Of a DNA stretch of 64,000 nucleotides, positions 12,847 through 21,689 are shown piece by piece. The stretch spans positions 1 through 64,000 of the forward strand of contig NZ_QYBC01000006.1 in NCBI RefSeq assembly GCF_004137085.1, read 5' to 3'. Positions within the stretch are counted from its first letter, which is position 1, and each line of letters opens with the position of its first letter. The notes under the pieces are model-generated. The model worked only from the letters and a program-made list of their open reading frames with translations. It had not been told where the DNA came from and made no database searches. This DNA comes from Lichenibacterium ramalinae (lineage in GTDB: Bacteria; Pseudomonadota; Alphaproteobacteria; Rhizobiales; Beijerinckiaceae). The position numbers and the translations under genes were made by a program.

Positions 12847-14286
12847 CTACGCTTGCCGGGCCGGTTCCGGCCGCGCCCGGGCGACGCGGACGGCCCCGGA
12901 CGGGGCGGCGGCGACCGGCAGCGTCATGGTCACGCGCAGGCCCGGCCCGTTGTCGTCGAGCGCGAGGTCGCCGCCGTGCAGGCGCGCGATGGCGGTCGCC
13001 AGGGACAGGCCGAGGCCGGAGCCGGGGCGCGAGCGGGACCCTTCGAGCCGCACGAACCGGTCGAGCACGCGGGCCCGGTCGGCGGCCGGGATGCCGGCGC
13101 CGCGGTCCGCCACCGCGATCTCGACCCGTTCGCCCGCCCGGCGCACCGAAACGGCGACTTCGGCCGGGGCGCCGCCCGAGGGCAGGCCGTATTTCAGCGC
13201 ATTGTCGATCAGGTTGGCGAGCGCCTGGCCGAGCAGTTCCCGGTTGAGCAGCACCGGGACGCCGGGCTCGATCTCCGAACGGACGCTCGCCCCCTCCTCC
13301 TCGGCCGAGGGCTCGTAGAGTTCGACGACCTCCGCCACCACGGCGCCGACGTCCCCGGCCGCCAAGCCGTCGCGCCCTGCCCCGGCTTCGGCGCGGGCGA
13401 TCATCAGCAGGGCGTTGAACACCGCGATGAGGCCGTCCGCCTCCCCGATCACCTTCTCCAGCGCCTCCTGCTGGCGCTCGGGATCGCCGTCCGAGCGCAG
13501 CGCCGCCTCGGCGCCGTTGCGCAGCCGGGTCAGCGGCGTGCGCAGGTCGTGGGCGATGTTGTCGGACACTTCTCGCATCCCCACCATCAGGCCGGCGATG
13601 CGGCCGATCATGGTGTTGAGGTTCTCGGCGAGGCGGTCGAGCTCGTCGCCCGTGCCGGCCAGCGGCAGGCGACGGGCGAGGTCCCCCGTCATGATCGACT
13701 TGGCGCTGGCGTTCATGGCGTCGACGCGCCGCAGGATGCGGAAGGACATGACGAGGCCGCCCAGCAGGCCCACCAGCATGACCCAGAACAGCGACGTGAA
13801 CAGCGCGTGGATCATGACGTTGCGGAGGTTCTCGCGTTCCTCGAGGTCGCGGCCGACGAGAAGCCGAAACCCGCTCGGCAGCAGGAACACCTGGGCGAGC
13901 GCCAGGTGGCTCGCCCGCGCCTCGTTGCGGCGCTCGTAGGTGATCTCGATGAGGCCGGGATGGTCGATGACGCCCGGCGGCAGGGTCGCGACGTTGCCGG
14001 CGAGCGGCTCCCCGGCGAAGCTCGTCACGAGGTAGAGCGACGAGCCGGGCTGCTCGGTGCGGCGCTCGACGGTCGAGACGAGCTGGCGGATGCCGCCCGA
14101 ATCGTATTGCTCGGTCAGCCCGTTGATCTCGGCCTCGATCGTCTGGCCGATCTGCGCGTCGAGCAGCTGGTTGACGTCCCAGTCGATGCCGCCCAGCACG
14201 ACCCCGGCGCCGACGGCGAAGATCACCAGATAGGCCAGCGACAGCTTGAACGCCGTCGTCCGGAACAGCTTACCGACGATCGTCAC
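12847..14286 (-). CDS. Sensor histidine kinase (HAMP, HisKA)
   Basis: This is the 479-residue kinase partner of the regulator encoded just upstream. Membrane spans at about 12-34 and 165-185 flank a periplasmic sensor of about 130 residues. A HAMP linker (SFRILRRVDAMNASAKSIMTGDLARRLP) and dimerisation helix carry the phospho-acceptor His246 in SDNIAHDLRTPLTRLRNG. The ATP-binding domain has NALKYG, DRGAGIP and GSGLGLSLATAIARLHGG. It overlaps the regulator gene by 17 bp (start inside its 3' end), a sign of translational coupling. The sensed signal is unknown; the downstream position after degP and the ccm genes suggests envelope or redox stress. It is convergent with the PAS kinase. Confidence 0.92.
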   Translation of the reverse strand: MTIVGKLFRTTAFKLSLAYLVIFAVGAGVVLGGIDWDVNQLLDAQIGQTIEAEINGLTEQYDSGGIRQLVSTVERRTEQPGSSLYLVTSFAGEPLAGNVATLPPGVIDHPGLIEITYERRNEARASHLALAQVFLLPSGFRLLVGRDLEERENLRNVMIHALFTSLFWVMLVGLLGGLVMSFRILRRVDAMNASAKSIMTGDLARRLPLAGTGDELDRLAENLNTMIGRIAGLMVGMREVSDNIAHDLRTPLTRLRNGAEAALRSDGDPERQQEALEKVIGEADGLIAVFNALLMIARAEAGAGRDGLAAGDVGAVVAEVVELYEPSAEEEGASVRSEIEPGVPVLLNRELLGQALANLIDNALKYGLPSGGAPAEVAVSVRRAGERVEIAVADRGAGIPAADRARVLDRFVRLEGSRSRPGSGLGLSLATAIARLHGGDLALDDNGPGLRVTMTLPVAAAPSGAVRVARARPEPARQA

Positions 14287-14953
14287 GGATCATGTATCCG
14301 GCGCCCCGCACCGTGTGGAGCAGGGGCGCCTCGGCACCCTTGTCGATCTTGGAGCGCAGCCGCGAGATATGCACGTCGATGACGTTGGTCTGCGGGTCGA
14401 AATGGTAGTCCCACACGTGTTCCAGCAGCATGGTGCGGGTCACGACCTGGCCGGCGTTGCGCATGAGGTATTCGAGCAGGCGGAACTCGCGCGGCTGCAC
14501 CGGGATGTCCTTGCCGTTGCGCGACACCTTGTGGGCCAATCGGTCGAGTTCGAGGCCGCCGACCCGGTATACGGTCGGCTCCCCACTGTCGAGCGGCTTG
14601 CGGCGGGCCAGGATCTCGACGCGCGCCAGCAGTTCGGAGAAGCTGTAGGGCTTGGGCAGGTAGTCGTCGCCGCCGGCCCGCAGGCCCTTCACCCGGTCGT
14701 CGACCTGGCCGAGCGCCGACAGGATCAGCACCGGCGTCTCGACCTTCTGGGCCCGCAGCCCGCCGATCAGCGACAGGCCGTCGAGCTTGGGCAGAAGGCG
14801 ATCCACCACCAGGACGTCGTAGTGCCCGTCCTGCGCCAGCGCGTAGCCTTCGAGCCCGTCATGCGCCACGTCGGCGGCGTGCCCGGCCTCCGCGAAGGCC
14901 TTGACGAGGTAGCTCGAAGCTTCCGGATCGTCCTCGATCACCAGGATGCGCAT
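14270..14953 (-). CDS. OmpR-family response regulator
   Basis: This is a 227-residue DNA-binding regulator. The receiver domain (1-115) has acidic residues E7-D9, phospho-acceptor Asp51 (DVLVVDRLLPKLDG) and the conserved Lys in DDYLPKPYSFSELLAR. The winged-helix domain (130-227) shows RNGKDIPVQPREFRLLEYLMRNAGQ and the recognition stretch TNVIDVHISRLRSKID. Arg after Asp51 and the LLPKLDG wording are a minor variation on the usual D-IMLPG-DG. The gene overlaps its cognate kinase gene by 17 bp. It lies about 300 bp downstream of degP, so it probably has its own promoter in that gap. Confidence 0.93.
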   Translation of the reverse strand: MRILVIEDDPEASSYLVKAFAEAGHAADVAHDGLEGYALAQDGHYDVLVVDRLLPKLDGLSLIGGLRAQKVETPVLILSALGQVDDRVKGLRAGGDDYLPKPYSFSELLARVEILARRKPLDSGEPTVYRVGGLELDRLAHKVSRNGKDIPVQPREFRLLEYLMRNAGQVVTRTMLLEHVWDYHFDPQTNVIDVHISRLRSKIDKGAEAPLLHTVRGAGYMIRDDRR

Positions 14954-15252
14954 CGGGTCGGGTCCTCAAGGCGTGACGGCTCACCCCGGCGAGCGCCGGA
15001 GCCGCGGGTTCGATGACGGTGTGGGGTGATTGATCCCGGGACGGTCCGGGCCGGTGGCTCTGGCGCGCCCGGGGGGGATCGGCTGCCGGGAAGATGGCAG
15101 GCCAGACCGCTAGGCCCGACCTGCCGCCCTCACCCTGGGACCCCGCGCCGACGGGGGGCGCTGAAGGCGCGGGAGCCCGGGAAGTCTTGAGCCCGGAAAG
15201 TCTTGAGCCCGGGGAGGCTCGGGCTCGAGAAGGCCTCGGGCCCGAGCGCGCT
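14954..15252. other. Intergenic region between degP and the response regulator
   Basis: I see no coding signal. The left half (about 14960-15060) presumably carries the promoter of the regulator/kinase pair, although no clear -35/-10 is visible in this GC-rich sequence. The right half holds the repeat/hairpin listed separately at 15184-15246. Confidence 0.5.
15184..15246 (-). terminator. Repeat-derived hairpin downstream of degP
   Basis: The 13-base word GTCTTGAGCCCGG occurs twice in tandem (15184 and 15200). The second copy is the left arm of an 11-bp stem (15201-15211 with 15220-15230, one G-T wobble, eight-base loop). A perfect palindrome CTCGGGCCCGAG follows at 15235-15246. Only 6 bp from the degP stop, it most likely ends degP transcription. 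Confidence 0.6.
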
Positions 15253-16761
15253 TCAGCCCGCGTTCTGCGTCGACAGCGCCACGTAGCGGACGTTGTCGCC
15301 GGTCTTGACCCGGAGCAGGACGGCCTTGTGGCCGTCCTTCTTGGCGTCGGACAGCGCGGTGGACACGTCCGACGGCCGCGCCACGGGCTTGCCGGCTGCT
15401 TCGAGGATGACGTCGCCGGTCTGCAGGCCCTTCTGGGCCGCGGTGCCGTCGGGATCGACCTCCGCCACGACCACGCCAGCGCTGCCCGCGCCCGCGATCG
15501 AGGCGGCCGGAGCGAGCGTCAGGCCGTAGGTCGACAGCTGGGCCTTCTCGTCCTGCGGCTTCGGCATGTCGGCCTTGGCCTGCTGGTCGTTCGGCAGCGT
15601 GCCCAGCGTCACGTCGACGTTCTTCTGGCTGCCCTCGTGCCAGACGGTGAGCGTCACCTTCTTGTCCGGGCCGAGGCCGGCGATCTTGCGCGACAGCTCC
15701 TTCGGGCTGTCCACCATGTCGCTGTTGACGGCCGTGATGACGTCGCCCGAGCGGATGCCGGCGGCGGCGGCCGGCGAGCCCTTCTGGGGCTCGGCCACGA
15801 GGGCGCCCTTGGCGTCCTTCAGGCCGAGCGACTCGGCGATGTCGGCCGTGACGGGCTGGATCTGAATGCCGAGCCAGCCGCGGGCCACCACGCCCTTGTC
15901 CTTCAGGTCCTGGATGACGCCGCGCGCCACCTCGGTCGGGATTGCGAAGCCGATGCCGACGCTGCCGCCCGAGGGGGAGAAGATCGCGGTGTTGATGCCG
16001 ACGACCTGGCCCTCGGTGTTGAAGGTCGGGCCGCCCGAGTTGCCGCGGTTCACCGGCGCGTCGATCTGCAGGAAGTCGTCGTAGGGGCCGGCGCCGATAT
16101 CGCGGCCCCGGGCCGAGACGATGCCGGCCGTGACGGTGCCGCCGAGCCCGAACGGGTTGCCGACCGCGATCACCCAGTCACCCACGCGCGGCACGCTCGA
16201 GGCCCACTGCACGAAGGGATAGTTGGAACCGGACTTGACCTTGATGAGGGCGAGGTCGGTCTTCTTGTCGGTGCCCACGACCGTGGCCGGCACGGTCTTG
16301 CCGTCCTGCAGCGCCACCTCGACGTCGGTGGCGTTCTCCACGACGTGGTTGTTGGTGACGATGTAGCCGTCCGAGGAGATGAAGAAGCCGGAGCCCTGCG
16401 CCATGCCGGTGTGGGGATGGGGCTTCGGATTGCCCATGCCGCCGCGCTGCTGGAACTGGCGGAAGAAGCGCTCCAGCGGATCGCCCTTCGGGATGTTGGG
16501 CATGGACTGGGCGGGGCTGTCGTCGTCGTCCGACGCGTTCTCCACCATCTTGACCTTGACGGAGACCACGGCCGGGCTGACCCGGTCGACGACATCCGCG
16601 AAGGAGCCGGGCGCGATGGTGCTCGGCGCGGGCTGCCCCGCGATCTGCGCGGCCTGCGCCGGATAGGTCGACAGCAGGCTCGGGGCCGCCACAGTGGCGC
16701 CGAGCGCGGTGACGGCCACGGCACCGAGCAGGGCGGTGCGGATGGTCGGACGCTTGGTCAT
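15253..16761 (-). CDS. degP: Periplasmic serine protease/chaperone of the DegP (Do) family
   Basis: This is a 502-residue HtrA-type protease that degrades or refolds damaged envelope proteins. A signal peptide ends near residue 37 (YPAQAAQ). The trypsin-like domain has the triad His139 (TNNHVVENATDV), Asp169 (KKTDLALIKV) and Ser242 (NRGNSGGPTFN). Two PDZ domains follow at about 290-375 and 405-495, matching the DegP/DegQ layout. The ATG at 16761 has an AGGAG ribosome site 9 bases upstream, so the longer open frame to 16935 is rejected. It lies 145 bp downstream of ccmH, and the two-component genes follow it. A Gln/Gly/Met-rich LA-loop region lies at about 100-125. Confidence 0.96.
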   Translation of the reverse strand: MTKRPTIRTALLGAVAVTALGATVAAPSLLSTYPAQAAQIAGQPAPSTIAPGSFADVVDRVSPAVVSVKVKMVENASDDDDSPAQSMPNIPKGDPLERFFRQFQQRGGMGNPKPHPHTGMAQGSGFFISSDGYIVTNNHVVENATDVEVALQDGKTVPATVVGTDKKTDLALIKVKSGSNYPFVQWASSVPRVGDWVIAVGNPFGLGGTVTAGIVSARGRDIGAGPYDDFLQIDAPVNRGNSGGPTFNTEGQVVGINTAIFSPSGGSVGIGFAIPTEVARGVIQDLKDKGVVARGWLGIQIQPVTADIAESLGLKDAKGALVAEPQKGSPAAAAGIRSGDVITAVNSDMVDSPKELSRKIAGLGPDKKVTLTVWHEGSQKNVDVTLGTLPNDQQAKADMPKPQDEKAQLSTYGLTLAPAASIAGAGSAGVVVAEVDPDGTAAQKGLQTGDVILEAAGKPVARPSDVSTALSDAKKDGHKAVLLRVKTGDNVRYVALSTQNAG

Positions 16762-16906
16762 CGGGATAAACTCCTCGTCGCGGGCGGCGCAGCTTGGCGC
16801 GCCGTCTCCATGACCAGCAACATGGGGCTCGCCACCTTGCCTTGCCATTTCCCGGTGATGAAACTTTAGTAAGGTGCGTGTAAGTCTCGCTCGGCCGCCG
16901 CAGCCG

Positions 16907-17380
16907 TCAGCCGCGCGGCCCGGCCAGCAGCGCATCGACCCTGGCCTGCTCGTCGGGCGTCAGCGGACGCGATGCGCCGGGCGGGCGGCGCCGGGCCAGC
17001 AGGGTCGCGCCGCCGAGCAGCAGGGCCAGCCCGGGCGTCGCCCAGAGCAGCAGGGTTGCGGGCGCCAGGGGCGGCTTCAAAAGCACGAAGTCGCCGTAGC
17101 GCCGCACCAGATAGGCCCGGATCGCGTCGTCGCTGTCGCCGCTCTTCAGGTGTTCGCGCACGATCAGGCGCAGGTCGCGGGCGAGCGGCGCGGCGGAATC
17201 GTCGATGGACTGGTTCTGGCACACGAGGCAGCGCAGTTCTTCCGAGATGGAGCGCGCCCGCGCTTCGAGCGCCGGGTCCGACAGGATCTCGTCGGGCTCC
17301 ACGGAGCGGGCCGGCGTCACGGCCAGCGCCGCCAGCAGGGCGAGGCCCGCGGCCCGGGCGGCAGCAGCGCGCGCGCTCAT
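16907..17380 (-). CDS. ccmH: Cytochrome c maturation protein CcmH (CycL)
   Basis: This 157-residue membrane-anchored periplasmic thiol protein presents reduced apocytochrome c for heme ligation. An N-terminal signal/anchor ([16 protein letters not shown]) precedes the redox motif [10 protein letters not shown] with Cys51 and Cys54, the usual LRCxxC. The helical bundle continues with [37 protein letters not shown] second membrane helix (about 108-128) and a basic tail follow. The ATG overlaps the ccmF stop by 4 bases (ATGA), so the two are translationally coupled. CcmG and CcmABCD are not in this window, which is normal for the split alphaproteobacterial arrangement. Confidence 0.96.
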   Translation of the reverse strand: MSARAAAARAAGLALLAALAVTPARSVEPDEILSDPALEARARSISEELRCLVCQNQSIDDSAAPLARDLRLIVREHLKSGDSDDAIRAYLVRRYGDFVLLKPPLAPATLLLWATPGLALLLGGATLLARRRPPGASRPLTPDEQARVDALLAGPRG

Positions 17381-19386
17381 TCGGCCGGGCTCGGCAGCAC
17401 GGGCGGACGCGCGGGGGGCGGGCTGCCGGCGGGGCGGGAGCCGCGGACCGCGAGACCGATGCGCAGGCGCCGGTCCGACAGCGACAGCAGCCCACCCAGC
17501 GCCATCACCAGCGCCCCGCACCAGATGAGCGAGACCAACGGCTTCCAGAACATGCGCGCGTCGATCGTGCCGTCGGCATGCTGGTCGCCGAGGCTGACAT
17601 AGACCTGGCCGAGGCCGAGCGTGACGATGCCAGCCTCCGCCACGGTCTGCCGACGTGCCGCGAAGACGCGTTTCGCCGGCGCGATGCGGGCGACGACGCG
17701 GCCGCCGCGGCGCACCTCCGTCTCGGCGACCGTCTCGGCGTAGTTGGGCCCGATCCGCGGCTGCAGGCCGGTGACGACGAGGTCGTAGGGGCCGAGTTCG
17801 ACGGGCTGTCCCGGCGTCACGGCCGCGATCCGCTCGACGCCCCAGCCCGTGGCGGCGAGGCCCAGCAGCGTCACGCCGAGCCCGGCATGGGCCAGCGCCG
17901 TCCCGTAGGCCGAGCGCGGCAGCCCCCTCGCCCTCTCCAGCACGGCGCGGACCGGCATCGGGCGCGGCCGCAGGCGCAGGGCGACGTCGGTGGCGGCGCC
18001 GAGCACGATGTAGACGGCGAGGCCGGCCCCGAGCGGAGCCAGCACGGGCCCGCCCCGGGTGACGGCCAACAGCACCACCGCCACCAGCAGCCCGATGCCC
18101 GCCGCGGCCGTCAGGCGCTGGGCCGCACCGAGCAGGTCGCCGCGCTTCCAGGCGAGGCTGGGCCCGACCGGCACGACGAGCAGAAGCGGCACCAGCAGCG
18201 GCCCGAAGGTGAGGTTGAAGAACGGCGCCCCCACCGAGATTTTCTGCCCCGTCAGCGCCTCGAGCGCGAGCGGGTACAGCGTTCCCACCAGGACGGTGGC
18301 GCAGGCGGCCGACAGGAACAGGTTGTTCCACACCAGCGCGCCCTCGCGCGACACCGGGGCGAAGAGCCCGCCGGCCCGCAGCATCGGCGCCCGCCAGGCA
18401 TAGAGGGCGAAGGACCCGCCGATGAAGACCGCCAGGATCAGCAGGATGAAGGTGCCGCGCGTCGGGTCGCTGGCGAAGGAATGCACCGAGGTCAGCACGC
18501 CGGACCGCACCAGGAAGGTGCCGAGCAGCGACAGCGAGAAGGTCACGATGGCGAGGAAGATGGTCCACACCTTCAGGGCCTCGCGCTTCTCCATCACGCT
18601 CGTGCAGTGAAGCAGGGCCGTGCCGGCCAGCCACGGCATCAGCGACGCGTTCTCGACCGGATCCCAGAACCAGAACCCGCCCCATCCCAGCGTATAATAG
18701 GCCCAGTAGGACCCCATGGCGATGCCGAGCGTCAGGAACGTCCAGGCGAGCAGCGCCCAGGGGCGCACGAACCGCGCCCAGCCCGCGTCGACCCGACCGG
18801 TGATGAGGGCGGCGGCCGCGAAGGAGAAGACGATCGAGAAACCGACATAGCCGAGGTAGAGCAGCGGCGGGTGGATGGCGAGGCCGATGTCCTGCAGGAT
18901 CGGGTTGAGGTCCTGCCCCTCCATGGGCGGGTCGACGACGCGGGCGAAGGGGTCGCTGGTCAGCAGGATGAAGAGCAGGAAGGCGGAGGCGATCCAGCCC
19001 TGCACGCCCAGCGTGGCGGCGCGCAGCACGATGGGGATGCCGGGGCCGAAGAGGGCGACGAGCCCGCCGAACAGCGCCAGGATCAGCACCCAGAGCAACA
19101 TCGAGCCCTCGTGGTTGCCCCACACGCCGGCGATCTTGTAGACGAGCGGCTGGGTCGAGTGGGTGTTCTCGACCACGTTGCGCAGCGAGAAGTCCGCCGC
19201 GACATGGGCCTCGGCGAGACAGGCGAAGGCATAGGCGACGAGCGCCAGCTGCCCCAGCGACACCGGCACGGCGGTGCCCATCAGCGTCGGGTCGCGGCGC
19301 ACCGATCCCCACAACGGCAGCACCGACTGGACCAGCGCCAGCGCCAGGGCCAGCACGAGGGCGAAATGTCCGGTCTCGACGATCAT
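17377..19386 (-). CDS. ccmF: Heme lyase subunit CcmF (CycK)
   Basis: This 669-residue, multi-spanning inner-membrane protein takes heme from holo-CcmE and attaches it to apocytochrome c, working with CcmH and CcmI. The tryptophan-rich heme-handling signature is visible as [20 protein letters not shown]. Other family blocks are [25 protein letters not shown], and conserved histidines near [14 protein letters not shown]. Length is as expected (about 650). It lies 10 bp downstream of ccmE and overlaps ccmH. Confidence 0.97.
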   Translation of the reverse strand: MIVETGHFALVLALALALVQSVLPLWGSVRRDPTLMGTAVPVSLGQLALVAYAFACLAEAHVAADFSLRNVVENTHSTQPLVYKIAGVWGNHEGSMLLWVLILALFGGLVALFGPGIPIVLRAATLGVQGWIASAFLLFILLTSDPFARVVDPPMEGQDLNPILQDIGLAIHPPLLYLGYVGFSIVFSFAAAALITGRVDAGWARFVRPWALLAWTFLTLGIAMGSYWAYYTLGWGGFWFWDPVENASLMPWLAGTALLHCTSVMEKREALKVWTIFLAIVTFSLSLLGTFLVRSGVLTSVHSFASDPTRGTFILLILAVFIGGSFALYAWRAPMLRAGGLFAPVSREGALVWNNLFLSAACATVLVGTLYPLALEALTGQKISVGAPFFNLTFGPLLVPLLLVVPVGPSLAWKRGDLLGAAQRLTAAAGIGLLVAVVLLAVTRGGPVLAPLGAGLAVYIVLGAATDVALRLRPRPMPVRAVLERARGLPRSAYGTALAHAGLGVTLLGLAATGWGVERIAAVTPGQPVELGPYDLVVTGLQPRIGPNYAETVAETEVRRGGRVVARIAPAKRVFAARRQTVAEAGIVTLGLGQVYVSLGDQHADGTIDARMFWKPLVSLIWCGALVMALGGLLSLSDRRLRIGLAVRGSRPAGSPPPARPPVLPSPAE

Positions 19387-19396
19387 GGCCCGGGCC

Positions 19397-19894
19397 TCAG
19401 CGCAGGGTCGGGGCGGCGGCGACGGCGGCCGGCCCGGGCGACGCCACCGAGGCCGAAGCGCTCTCGCGCTGCCACTCGCCGCGCTGCTTCAGGGCGTCCG
19501 CCACCTCGCGCGGCATGTAGGTCTCGTCGTGCTTGGCCAGGACGGAATCGGCGATGAAGCGGTCCGGCCCGGAGACGACGCCCTCGGCCACCACCCCCTG
19601 CCCTTCCCGGAACAGGTCCGGCAGCAGGCCGGTGTAGCGCACCCGCACGTCGCGGCTGTTGTCGGTCACGGCGAACTCCACGGTGGCGTCGCCGACATGC
19701 GCCAGCGACCCGCGCGCGACGAGGCCGCCGATGCGCAGCCGCGTGCCGGGCGCGGGCGCCTTCTCGGCAAATTCCGTCGGGCCGTAGAAGAACACCACGC
19801 TGTCGCGCAGCGCGAAGAGCGTGAGGCCGGCGGCGAAGCCGGCCACGGCGAGCGCGCTGGAGATGAGGAGGAGACGCCTCGATTTGCGGCGCAT
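19397..19894 (-). CDS. ccmE: Periplasmic heme chaperone CcmE (CycJ)
   Basis: This 165-residue, membrane-anchored chaperone binds heme covalently and delivers it to CcmF. One N-terminal helix (about 8-28) anchors an OB-fold domain. The heme-binding histidine is His122 with the adjacent axial Tyr126 in LAKHDETYMP. The DSVVFFYGPTEFAE start of the fold is characteristic. It starts 2 bp after the ccmI stop, within the ccmIEFH operon. Confidence 0.97.
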   Translation of the reverse strand: MRRKSRRLLLISSALAVAGFAAGLTLFALRDSVVFFYGPTEFAEKAPAPGTRLRIGGLVARGSLAHVGDATVEFAVTDNSRDVRVRYTGLLPDLFREGQGVVAEGVVSGPDRFIADSVLAKHDETYMPREVADALKQRGEWQRESASASVASPGPAAVAAAPTLR

Positions 19895-19896
19895 GG

Positions 19897-21021
19897 CTAG
19901 CTTTCCAGACCGAGTTCGTGGGCCAGCCGGTCGAGCCGACCGAGCACGGGAGCGTTGCCGCTCATCGACCGGCGGGCGTCGGCGAGGGCTTTGACCGCCT
20001 TGTCGTCTTCGCCCAGCACACGGTAGGCGCGGACGAGCCGGAGCCAGCCGTCCGCGTCCTGCCCGTCTTCGGCGAGCCGCGCCGCGAGGCCGTCCACCAT
20101 GCCACGGATGGCGACCCTCTGCCGGTCGGCCGGCAGCGCCGCCACGGCGGCGGCGCCGGCCGGCATGGCGGGCTCCGCCGCAGCGGCCGACGGTGCCGGG
20201 GCGGGGGCGCCAACCGGGGCGCCGTCGAGCCCGGCGATGCGGCGGCGGACGGTGTCGGCATAGGGCGCGCCGGGCGGCGCCTCGGCGACGAGCGCCATCC
20301 AGACGGCGCGGGCCTTCGCCTTGTCGCCGTCCTGCAGGGCGGCGAGCCCCTGGAAGAAGCGCGCCTGCGGCAGGGCGGGGTCTTCCTTCAGTGCGGCGTC
20401 GAAGGCTTCGCGGGCCTCGGCCGTGACGACGCCGTCCGCCGCCATGGCGAGGGCCTGGCCGAGGGCGGCGCGCCGCTCCGCCGTGGGCCCGACGACGCGG
20501 ATGAGGTCGCGGTAGGTCCGCGCCGCATCGCCGAACCGCCCCATCTTCATGTAGATCGGCGCCATCACGGCGAGGCCGCGGCCGTCGTCCGGGTCGGCGG
20601 CGAGGTGGGCCTCGATCTTGGCGATGGCGGCGGCGAAATCCGTGGTCCCGTCGCGCCGGGCCGCCAGCGGCGCGTCGGGCAGGTCCGGACGTCCGACGTC
20701 GGCATAGACGCCGCCCGCCACGGCCAGGACGGCGACGCCGGCGGCGAGCGCCACCGCCACCCGGCGCGGGCCGGCCGGCGGCTCGGCGCCCGTGACGTCG
20801 GCGGCCCGGATCAGGCGGCGGCCGAGTTCGGCGCGCGTCGCCTCCGCGTCGGCGGGCTGCAGGATGCCGCGATCGACGTCGGCGTCGAGTTCGGCGAGCT
20901 GGTCACGGTAGAAGGCGACGTCGCTCGCCCCCGCGGCCCGCCGTCGCCGCGGGTGGAGCAGCGGCCATGCCACGCAGAGCAGCGCGGCGGCGGTCATGAG
21001 GGCGAAGGCGAACCACACCAT
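19897..21021 (-). CDS. ccmI: Apocytochrome c chaperone CcmI (CycH)
   Basis: This 374-residue assembly factor captures the C-terminus of apocytochrome c and hands it to CcmF/CcmH. Two membrane helices (about 1-24 and 92-110) enclose a cytoplasmic leucine-zipper-like segment with FYRDQLAELDADVDRGILQPADAEATRAELGRR. The periplasmic part holds TPR-like repeats (PDDGRGLAVMAPIYMKMGRFGDAARTYRDLIRV). It is the first gene of the ccmI-E-F-H run. An Ala/Pro-rich linker at about 265-300 separates two TPR parts. Confidence 0.93.
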   Translation of the reverse strand: MVWFAFALMTAAALLCVAWPLLHPRRRRAAGASDVAFYRDQLAELDADVDRGILQPADAEATRAELGRRLIRAADVTGAEPPAGPRRVAVALAAGVAVLAVAGGVYADVGRPDLPDAPLAARRDGTTDFAAAIAKIEAHLAADPDDGRGLAVMAPIYMKMGRFGDAARTYRDLIRVVGPTAERRAALGQALAMAADGVVTAEAREAFDAALKEDPALPQARFFQGLAALQDGDKAKARAVWMALVAEAPPGAPYADTVRRRIAGLDGAPVGAPAPAPSAAAAEPAMPAGAAAVAALPADRQRVAIRGMVDGLAARLAEDGQDADGWLRLVRAYRVLGEDDKAVKALADARRSMSGNAPVLGRLDRLAHELGLES

Positions 21022-21076
21022 GCCGGCCTTCTAGCGCGTCCTCACCGGGGCGGAAACGCGAAAAAGCGGCTGCGGA

Positions 21077-21571
21077 TCAAGAGGTCACATGCCAGTTGCC
21101 GTCGAGGTCGCGGCACCCCGTGCCGTGGCCCGTCTGGGGACGGCCGGCGAAGAAGATCGTGGCCGTGAAGCTGCGGCACTCGGCGGGAGCGCCGTCCGCC
21201 GGGACGGCGGTGCCGGCCGAGGCGGTGGCGCCCGGCACGACATAGCCGAACACGCCTTTCTGCCCCTTCCAGGTGCGGCGCTCGCCGGAGGCGAGGGCGC
21301 CGTTCTCGGCCGCCAGGGCCGCGTCGCGGTCGCCCTCCGGCAGCTTCGACCCGGCGGCCCCGCCGAGGAAACCGCCGTAGTTCACCGGAATGGGGATCGG
21401 TGTCGCCTCCACCGGGGCGACGGCCGCCACCGGCGCGGCGCCGAGCCCGGGGATGGCGGCGAGGCTGACCCCGCTGGTGCTCGTCGTCGAACAGCCGCCG
21501 AGCGTCCCGGCGGCGCCGAGGACCGCGCCGGCCAGTGCCGCGCCCCTGAAGATCCGAACCATCGCTGCCAT
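21077..21571 (-). CDS. Small outer-membrane lipoprotein with surface-antigen-like C-terminus
   Basis: This 164-residue product has a signal peptide and lipobox (GTLGGCSTTS), predicting lipidation at the Cys. The C-terminal part (ECRSFTATIFFAGRPQTGHGTGCRDLDGNWHV) resembles the 17-kDa surface antigen / RT0821-like domain, where two cysteines bracket a short beta hairpin. The middle (LPEGDRDAALAAENGALASGERRTWKGQKGVFGYVVPGA) also fits that family. The frame is open to 21643, but the ATG at 21571 sits right before the signal peptide and follows a GAGGGGG stretch. Function is unknown; an envelope-structural role is likely. Confidence 0.7.
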   Translation of the reverse strand: MAAMVRIFRGAALAGAVLGAAGTLGGCSTTSTSGVSLAAIPGLGAAPVAAVAPVEATPIPIPVNYGGFLGGAAGSKLPEGDRDAALAAENGALASGERRTWKGQKGVFGYVVPGATASAGTAVPADGAPAECRSFTATIFFAGRPQTGHGTGCRDLDGNWHVTS

Positions 21572-21689
21572 GCCGCCCCCGGCCCCCTCACGTTCAAACA
21601 CCCGCGCCCATCGCATGTGCCCGCACGGGACCGCGCCGATCACACACGCGAAACGTTACCAAAGGTCCATGCCTCGGGCCAGGGTCGCC

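Noticed and set aside
16762-16906. Sigma-E/EcfG-type promoter for degP
   Set aside because: GGGAAATGG on the minus strand is only loosely like an ECF -35 and no matching -10 was seen, so no promoter is claimed.
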